DNA from: Reyranella sp.
GTDB lineage: Bacteria; Pseudomonadota; Alphaproteobacteria; Reyranellales; Reyranellaceae
Direction of reading: 5' to 3'
NCBI GenBank assembly: GCA_030681635.1
Contig: JAUXRT010000371.1
Location: 1 to 29,320, forward strand
Length of the DNA stretch: 29,320 nt
Part shown: positions 24,997 through 29,320 of the stretch, in pieces
How the letters are laid out: each line of letters opens with the position of its first letter
Numbering within the stretch: the first letter of the stretch is position 1
Notes under the pieces: model-generated
What the model saw: only the letters and a program-made list of their open reading frames with translations
The model's database searches: none
Told to the model about the DNA's origin: nothing
Translations under genes and position numbers: made by a program

Positions 24997-26894
24997 TCCG
25001 CCCGCCTGGACGTCCGCATCCGCTTCAGGGCCGCGGCCTGCTGCTGCGCCCGGCGCTGTCCGGCGCTCTGGACCGACGTGGCCCGCCCCTCGATCGCCCG
25101 GGAAAGCTCGCGGATGTTGGGATGCTGGAAGAGGGCGAGCACGTCGACGCTGGGCCAGACCCGCACGATCAACGCATGGGCCTCCACCAGCTTCAGCGAC
25201 GTGGCGCCGAGGTCGAAGAAGTTGGTGTCCGGCCCGATGGCGCGCAGGCCGAGCGCGCGCGCGAAGATGCCACTCAGGATTCTTTCGGTTTCGCCGGTTG
25301 CCGAACGCGCCTGAGGCACCTCGTTCGGCTGGCACGCGGGCAGGCGTTCCTGGTCGACCTTGCCATTCTGGGTCAGCGGAAATTCGTCGAGAACGACGAC
25401 CTGCGAAGGCCGCATGTGGGGCGGCAAGGCCCGCAGAAGGCTCGCGCGCGCCTCCGATACCAGTGCCGCGCGATCGTGAACGCTCGACGCCGGCGTGACG
25501 TAGCCGGTGAGCAGGGCCGTGCCGGCGTTGCCTCGGAGCACCGCTACGACGGCGTCGGCGACACCGCTGCTGCGGCGCAGGGCCTCCTCGATCTCGCTGA
25601 GTTCGACGCGCTTGCCGTCGATCTTGACCTGGCGGTCGCGGCGGCCGACGAAGTCGAGATTGCCGTCGGGGCGGCGGCGCGCGAGATCGCCGGTTTGATG
25701 GAGCCTCGCACCGACGTGCAGGGGATCGGCAACGAACTGCGTTGCCGAATGCCGGGCATCGCCCAGGTAGCCGGACGCGAGGCCAAGGCCGCCGGCGTAG
25801 AGCATGCCGATTTCACCATCGGCCACCGGCTTCATGTCGTCGTCGAGAAGGCGGACGTAGGTTCCGCGGATGGGTACGCCGATCGGCACCGGCCCGCAGC
25901 CCCAGCCCTCGCGCGGAATCCGGTAGCAACAGGTGAATGTCGTGTTCTCCGTCGGCCCGTAGCCGTTGATCAGCTGGCAGTCCGGATGCGCGGCCTGCGC
26001 GCGCAGGACGTGGGTGGGCGACAGCACGTCGCCGCCGGCGAGGATTTGACGGAGACCTTTTAGGGCATCGAGCTGATGGTCGACCAGCGCATGGAAAAGA
26101 CCGGCGGTGAACCAGGCCGTCGTGACCCGGTGCTCCTGGATGGTGTCGACGATCGACTGGAGCGACGCGCGGTCGTCCTCGATGAGGACTCCGCGCGCGC
26201 CGTGCAGCAGCGTGCCCCAGATCTCGAACGTGCTGGCGTCGAAGGCGAGCGGCGCGTTGTGGAGGAAGACCTCGTCCGCACCAAAGCGGGCGTAGGTTTG
26301 ATCGATGACCAGACGCACCACGGCGCGGTGGGGAATCAGCACGCCCTTCGGCCGGCCGGTCGAACCGGAGGTGTACATGATGCAGGCGATGTCGGCCGGT
26401 CCGCAGGCGATTTCCAGAGCGGCTGCCGGCTCGGAGTCGGCGGCGGCAAGCGTTTCCTCGAGGTTCACCGTCGGCACGGAGAATTCGGCGATGCGGTCGC
26501 TGGCGGACAGGACCATGTCGGCGCCGCAGTCGCGCAGGATCCAGTCGTGGTAGGCGATCGGCGCCGTCGGATCCAACGGCATATAGGCCGCGCCGGTCTT
26601 GAGCGTGGCCAGAATGGCCACGACCGACGCGATCGATCGTCCGGCATGCAAGGCCACCACGCTTCCCGCACGCACGCCCTGGCGATGCAGAAGCCGCGCA
26701 AGCTGGTTCGAGCGCCGGTCGAGATCGACGTAGGTCAGACTTTCGGCGCCCTGCACGACGGCGACAGCCGAAGCGGCGGCTTGCGCGCTCGCGGCAAACC
26801 GCTTCGTTATTGTTTCGCCGATCGTTTCGAGTCCGAAGTCGTCGTCGTCACGATGCGCCGCGGACATCACTGCGCCCGGTCGCCAACCAACCAT
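24993..26894 (-). CDS. NRPS initiation protein, adenylation-thiolation (A-T), predicted valine
   Basis: The 633-residue protein has an adenylation domain (about 30-515) and a carrier domain (about 530-605, Ser566 in LGATSL), with no condensation domain, so it should start the chain. Core motifs are YTSGSTGRPKG (174-184), NGYGPTENTT (310-319), TGDLARR (401-407) and QNGKVD (509-514). The ten specificity positions, aligned by eye to GrsA, read D-A-F-W-L-G-G-T-F-K, which fits the known valine codes. A basic Gln/Ala/Arg tail (about 605-633) may dock to the next protein. ATG at 26894 follows GGATGGG; a second ATG at 26867 is possible. Its stop overlaps the hybrid synthase start. Confidence 0.93.
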   Translation of the reverse strand: MVGWRPGAVMSAAHRDDDDFGLETIGETITKRFAASAQAAASAVAVVQGAESLTYVDLDRRSNQLARLLHRQGVRAGSVVALHAGRSIASVVAILATLKTGAAYMPLDPTAPIAYHDWILRDCGADMVLSASDRIAEFSVPTVNLEETLAAADSEPAAALEIACGPADIACIMYTSGSTGRPKGVLIPHRAVVRLVIDQTYARFGADEVFLHNAPLAFDASTFEIWGTLLHGARGVLIEDDRASLQSIVDTIQEHRVTTAWFTAGLFHALVDHQLDALKGLRQILAGGDVLSPTHVLRAQAAHPDCQLINGYGPTENTTFTCCYRIPREGWGCGPVPIGVPIRGTYVRLLDDDMKPVADGEIGMLYAGGLGLASGYLGDARHSATQFVADPLHVGARLHQTGDLARRRPDGNLDFVGRRDRQVKIDGKRVELSEIEEALRRSSGVADAVVAVLRGNAGTALLTGYVTPASSVHDRAALVSEARASLLRALPPHMRPSQVVVLDEFPLTQNGKVDQERLPACQPNEVPQARSATGETERILSGIFARALGLRAIGPDTNFFDLGATSLKLVEAHALIVRVWPSVDVLALFQHPNIRELSRAIEGRATSVQSAGQRRAQQQAAALKRMRTSRRAE

Positions 26895-27297
26895 TGTCTA
26901 CCCATCCACTTCGAAACAACGAGAGTCGTTCCTGCGTCGGGCTCTCAAGCCCTACGCCCCACAAGGCGGTGTCCCACCACCGCCACTAGTCCCCGACCCG
27001 ACCGTAGCAAAGCCTGCGGCCCGGTCAAATATTAATTTCACTCTCTGTGCGATAATAGCGCCGCGCTGCACAAAGGCCGCCACAGTCGATCGATGGTTAA
27101 CCTGTTGAGATCACTCATGAATACCTCAAGGATCTGTTCAATGGCAAGGGGGCCTTCAGGTCCACGAAATGGTGTTTGCCGGTCTGGAGCGAAAGGGCAA
27201 CGAAGTTCAATTCGCGTTCACGTCCCGGCAATGATTGGCCGACAAGGGTCCCGCGGAGTCCTTGTAAGACGGCAATTCACACCACATTTCTAGGGAT
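26895..27297. promoter_or_regulatory. 403-base intergenic region, leader and promoter area for divergent operons
   Basis: No convincing gene is present. An AT-rich patch (AAATATTAATTT, 27028-27039) with TAATAT on the minus strand is a -10 candidate for the NRPS operon, giving a leader of about 130 bases. That leader holds two small perfect hairpins: GGCGGTG/CACCGCC (26965-26984) and GGGCT/AGCCC (26939-26952). GATAAT at 27051-27056 could serve plus-strand transcription, without a clear -35. The right half (about 27090-27290) is plainly less GC-rich than the genes around it, and its short frames do not look like protein. AGGGAT before 27298 is the ribosome binding site of the DnaJ-like gene. 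Confidence 0.45.
26939..26984 (-). other. Two consecutive hairpins in the NRPS operon leader
   Basis: On the minus strand, GGCGGTG-6 bases-CACCGCC (7-base-pair stem) is followed by GGGCT-4 bases-AGCCC (5-base-pair stem), ending 45 bases before the first NRPS start. No U-run follows, so a simple terminator is unlikely; a structured leader is possible. Confidence 0.4.
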
Positions 27298-28236
27298 ATG
27301 AGCGATCCCTACTCAGTGCTCGGCGTGGCGCGAACCGCTTCCGAAGACGACATCCGAAAAGCGTTCCGCAAGCTCGCCAAGAAGCACCATCCCGACCTCA
27401 ATCCGGGCGACAAGGCTGCCGAAGCGAAGTTCAAGGAAATTTCGCAGGCGAACGACCTTCTGTCGGACGCCGAGAAACGCCGCCGGTTCGATGCCGGCGA
27501 GATCGACGCCACCGGCCAGGAGATGCCGCCGCGCGGCTTCTATCGCGACCAGGCGGGCGGTCCCGGTGGCGCCAAGTACGCGCATGCCGGCGGTCATGAA
27601 TCCTTCGTCGACATGGGTGGCATCTTTTCCGAGATGTTCGGCGAGCGCCGCGGCTTCGGTGGCGGCGGGCCGGGAGGCGGCGGCTTCGACATGGGCGGCA
27701 TGCCTGTGACCTATTCGTTGCGCGTGCCGTTCCTGGTGGCCGCGCGCGGCGGCAAGCAGCGGGTCACCCTGCCTGACGGCAAGACGCTCGACATCGACGT
27801 CCCCGAAGGGACGACCGACGGCCAGACGCTGCGGCTGAAGGGGCAGGGCATGCCCGGCACGCAAGGCCGGCCGGCGGGCGATGCCTATGTGGAAATCCAT
27901 GTCGAGCCGCACGCTTTCTTCCAGCCGCGCGACAACGACATCCATGTCGAATTGCCGGTCACCGTCACCGAGGCGACGCTGGGCGGCAAGGTCCGCGTGC
28001 CGACCGTGGGCGGCGCCGTCATGCTGAATGTTCCGGCCGGCTCCAACACCGGCACGTCGCTCCGTCTGAAAGGCCGCGGCCTGCTCGATCGCAAGTCCGG
28101 CCAGCGTGGCGACCAGTACGTTAAGTTGAAGGTCGTGCTGCCCGAGCAGCCCGACGAGAAGCTGAAGGAGTTCCTCGAGAAATGGGAAGCGGGGCGGGCC
28201 TACGATCCGCGCAAGGCGATGGAGCAGTTCACGTGA
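27298..28236 (+). CDS. DnaJ-like co-chaperone without zinc finger (CbpA type)
   Basis: The 312-residue protein starts with a J domain (about 1-68; DPYSVLGV, HPD at 31-33) that stimulates the ATPase of DnaK. A Gly/Phe/Met-rich linker follows (about 80-140, with a GGGGPGGGGF run), then two C-terminal substrate-binding beta domains (about 140-300; LPDGKTLDIDVPEGTTDGQTLRLKG is split across the first). The cysteine-rich zinc repeats of true DnaJ are absent, so it is a CbpA-type (class B) J-protein. It shares GTGA at 28233-28236 with the next gene, a CbpM-like modulator, the usual partner of CbpA. The start is supported by AGGGAT a few bases upstream. Confidence 0.93.
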   Translation: MSDPYSVLGVARTASEDDIRKAFRKLAKKHHPDLNPGDKAAEAKFKEISQANDLLSDAEKRRRFDAGEIDATGQEMPPRGFYRDQAGGPGGAKYAHAGGHESFVDMGGIFSEMFGERRGFGGGGPGGGGFDMGGMPVTYSLRVPFLVAARGGKQRVTLPDGKTLDIDVPEGTTDGQTLRLKGQGMPGTQGRPAGDAYVEIHVEPHAFFQPRDNDIHVELPVTVTEATLGGKVRVPTVGGAVMLNVPAGSNTGTSLRLKGRGLLDRKSGQRGDQYVKLKVVLPEQPDEKLKEFLEKWEAGRAYDPRKAMEQFT

Positions 28237-28562
28237 CGACCCTCGACGACCTGCTGCGGTTGCACGGCGGTCTCACCACCGTCCATGTCGAACGCTGGGT
28301 GGCGCGCGGCCTGCTGCGGCCCGGCGGCACTGCCGATTCATGGACGTTCGAGACGGTCGACGTGGCGCGCACGCACCTGCTGGTCGAACTGACCGACGAC
28401 CTCGGTCTCGACGATGAGACGATTGCCGTCGTGATCGACCTGGTCGACCAGGTCCATACGCTGCGCGGCCAGCTCGACGTGATCGCAAAGGCGATCGCCG
28501 ACCAGCCGGCCGCGACCCGGGAGGCGATTGCGTCGGCGCTGGCGAAGCAGAGCCGACGCTAG
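28233..28562 (+). CDS. CbpM-like chaperone modulator
   Basis: The 109-residue protein resembles CbpM, which binds the J domain of CbpA and blocks its co-chaperone and DNA-binding activity. It has a MerR-like helical start (LDDLLRLHGGLTTVHVERWVARGLL), where the aromatic W-V and G-L-L pattern is typical, then TFETVDVARTHLLVELTDDLGLD and a C-terminal coiled helix (DLVDQVHTLRGQLDVI). GTG at 28233 is chosen because it overlaps the cbpA-like stop by four bases. Similarity is by pattern only; a small MerR-type regulator is the alternative, but the gene order supports CbpM. Confidence 0.8.
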   Translation: MTTLDDLLRLHGGLTTVHVERWVARGLLRPGGTADSWTFETVDVARTHLLVELTDDLGLDDETIAVVIDLVDQVHTLRGQLDVIAKAIADQPAATREAIASALAKQSRR

Positions 28563-28579
28563 CCCCTCATTCCGACCCG

Positions 28580-28615
28580 TTATTCGGGTTCGACCCCTTA
28601 TTCGGGTTCGACCCC
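28580..28615. repeat. Perfect 18-bp tandem duplication across a stop codon
   Basis: TTATTCGGGTTCGACCCC occurs at 28580-28597 and again, directly abutting, at 28598-28615. On the minus strand each copy encodes Gly-Val-Glu-Pro-Glu-stop, so the second stop and the last five codons of the Bug-family gene are repeated just after its end. GGGT/ACCC within each copy can form a small hairpin. Confidence 0.9.
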
Positions 28616-29320
28616 TGCGCGCTTCACGGCGTCGCCCCAGGCGGCGCAGCCGGTCTTCATGATGTCGGTCATCTCCGCCGGCGTGGTGCCGGTGGCGAGC
28701 AGGCCCATGTCGAGGAGCTTCTCCTTGCCTTCCGGCGTCTGCACCAGCTTGCGGATCTCGGCGCTCACGCGCTCGACGATCTCCTTGGGCGTGCCGGCCG
28801 GCGCCATGATGCCGTTCCAGCCGACCAGGCCGATCTTGTAGCCAGCCTCGCCGAACGTCGGCACGTCGGGCAGGCGCGGCCAGCGCACGGTCGAGGTGAC
28901 GGCAAGCGGCGCGAGCTTGCCGCCGGAGATCGCGGGACCGCTGGCGGCGAGGTCCTGGATGGTCATCGGGATGTGGCCGGCCAGCGTGTCCTGGATCGCG
29001 GGACCCGCACCCTTATAGGGGACGTGCGTCATGTCGAGCTTCTCGGCCTGGTTCAGCATCTCCCCCCAGATGTGCGACGAGGAGCCGATGCCGAACGAGG
29101 CGAAGTTGACCTTGCCCTTGCGCTCGTTGGCCCAGGCGACGAACTCCTTGACCGACTTCGGCCCCAGGGTGGGCGGCACCACCATCATGAGTGGCGCGAG
29201 ACCATGCTGCGTCACCGGCACGAAGTCCTGAAACCGTCGTAGGGCATCTTCTTGTAGACGTAGGGATTGATGCACATCATCGACGAATTGACGTAGACGA
29301 AGGTGTAGCCGTCGGGCGCC
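28598..29320 (-). pseudogene. Bug/TctC-family solute-binding protein, partial and apparently frameshifted
   Basis: This is a tripartite-tricarboxylate-type periplasmic binding protein cut by the window end. The main frame gives FQDFVPVTQHGLAPLMMV, then SFGIGSSSHIWGEML, HVPYKGAGPAIQDTLAG and LPDVPTFGEAGY, all in family order, ending GVEPE at 28601. Upstream of about 29230 the expected family sequence (APDGYTFVYVNSS..., INPYVYKKMPYDGF) is in another frame. Restoring one C (one G on the plus strand) near 29230 joins PYDGF to QDFVPVT exactly. Either the gene is broken or the base was lost in sequencing. The 29275 ATG lies in the wrong frame for the upstream part and is not a real start. The ligand is unknown, typically a carboxylate. 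It converges on the cbpM-like gene, 35 bases away. Confidence 0.85.

Noticed and set aside
24997..25335. 113-residue N-terminal extension of the hybrid synthase
   Set aside because: It is out-of-frame sequence over the carrier domain of the A-T gene; the ketosynthase begins at the ATG at 24996.
27093..27293. 66-codon plus-strand frame in the gap before the DnaJ-like gene
   Set aside because: No ribosome binding site, mixed composition and no domain pattern. Possibly remnants of an older gene, noted as a low-confidence finding.
1..29320. CRISPR arrays, insertion sequences, tRNA or rRNA genes
   Set aside because: I saw no regularly spaced repeats, transposase-like proteins, terminal inverted repeats or tRNA/rRNA-like sequence. 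Short tRNAs could be missed by eye.

Overview
The window is about 29 kb of GC-rich DNA with tightly packed genes and many 4-base start/stop overlaps. The gene content (HWE-family PAS histidine kinase, DUF1194 protein, CbpA/CbpM pair, Bug/TctC-type binding protein, DUF1428 protein) and a long palindromic intergenic repeat suggest an alphaproteobacterium of the Bradyrhizobium/Reyranella sort. This assignment rests on gene content only; no rRNA or tRNA gene was seen.

Left part (1-14100), mostly housekeeping and catabolic genes. It opens with the 3' end of gltD (glutamate synthase small subunit) and an AroQ-like dehydratase. A GFA-family gene and a PNPOx-like gene form a coupled pair, divergent from a LysR regulator with a perfect palindrome at its start. 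Then come a DUF1428 gene behind a second palindrome, a GNAT acetyltransferase coupled to an amidohydrolase, a crotonase-fold protein, an ABC-F ATPase, a twin-PAS HWE kinase, a small HTH protein and a secreted DUF1194 (VWA-like) protein. Last is a plus-strand run of acyl-CoA dehydrogenase, GST-like protein and Sfp-type phosphopantetheinyl transferase.

Centre (14037-26894), the most interesting part. This is a compact minus-strand hybrid NRPS-PKS operon of four genes joined by ATGA/GTGA overlaps: A-T, then KS-AT-ACP-aminotransferase-C-A-T, then C-TE, then a membrane-anchored PAF-acetylhydrolase-like alpha/beta hydrolase. The Sfp-type transferase lies convergent to it, with a 64-bp 3' overlap, and could activate its carrier domains. 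The first adenylation pocket reads as a classical valine code. The PKS module has a malonyl-type AT and no ketoreductase, so the beta-keto group should be transaminated. The simplest reading is a valine-derived 3,4-diamino-5-methylhexanoyl unit joined to a second, small amino acid. The line ends in a C domain whose catalytic His is Ala and a thioesterase whose nucleophile is Cys. The product and its release chemistry look unusual.

Right part (26895-29320). A 403-base gap with lower GC than its surroundings holds hairpins and AT-rich promoter-like sequence between the NRPS operon and a plus-strand cbpA-like/cbpM chaperone pair. The window ends in a minus-strand Bug-family binding-protein gene that appears frameshifted and has a perfect 18-bp tandem duplication across its stop codon.
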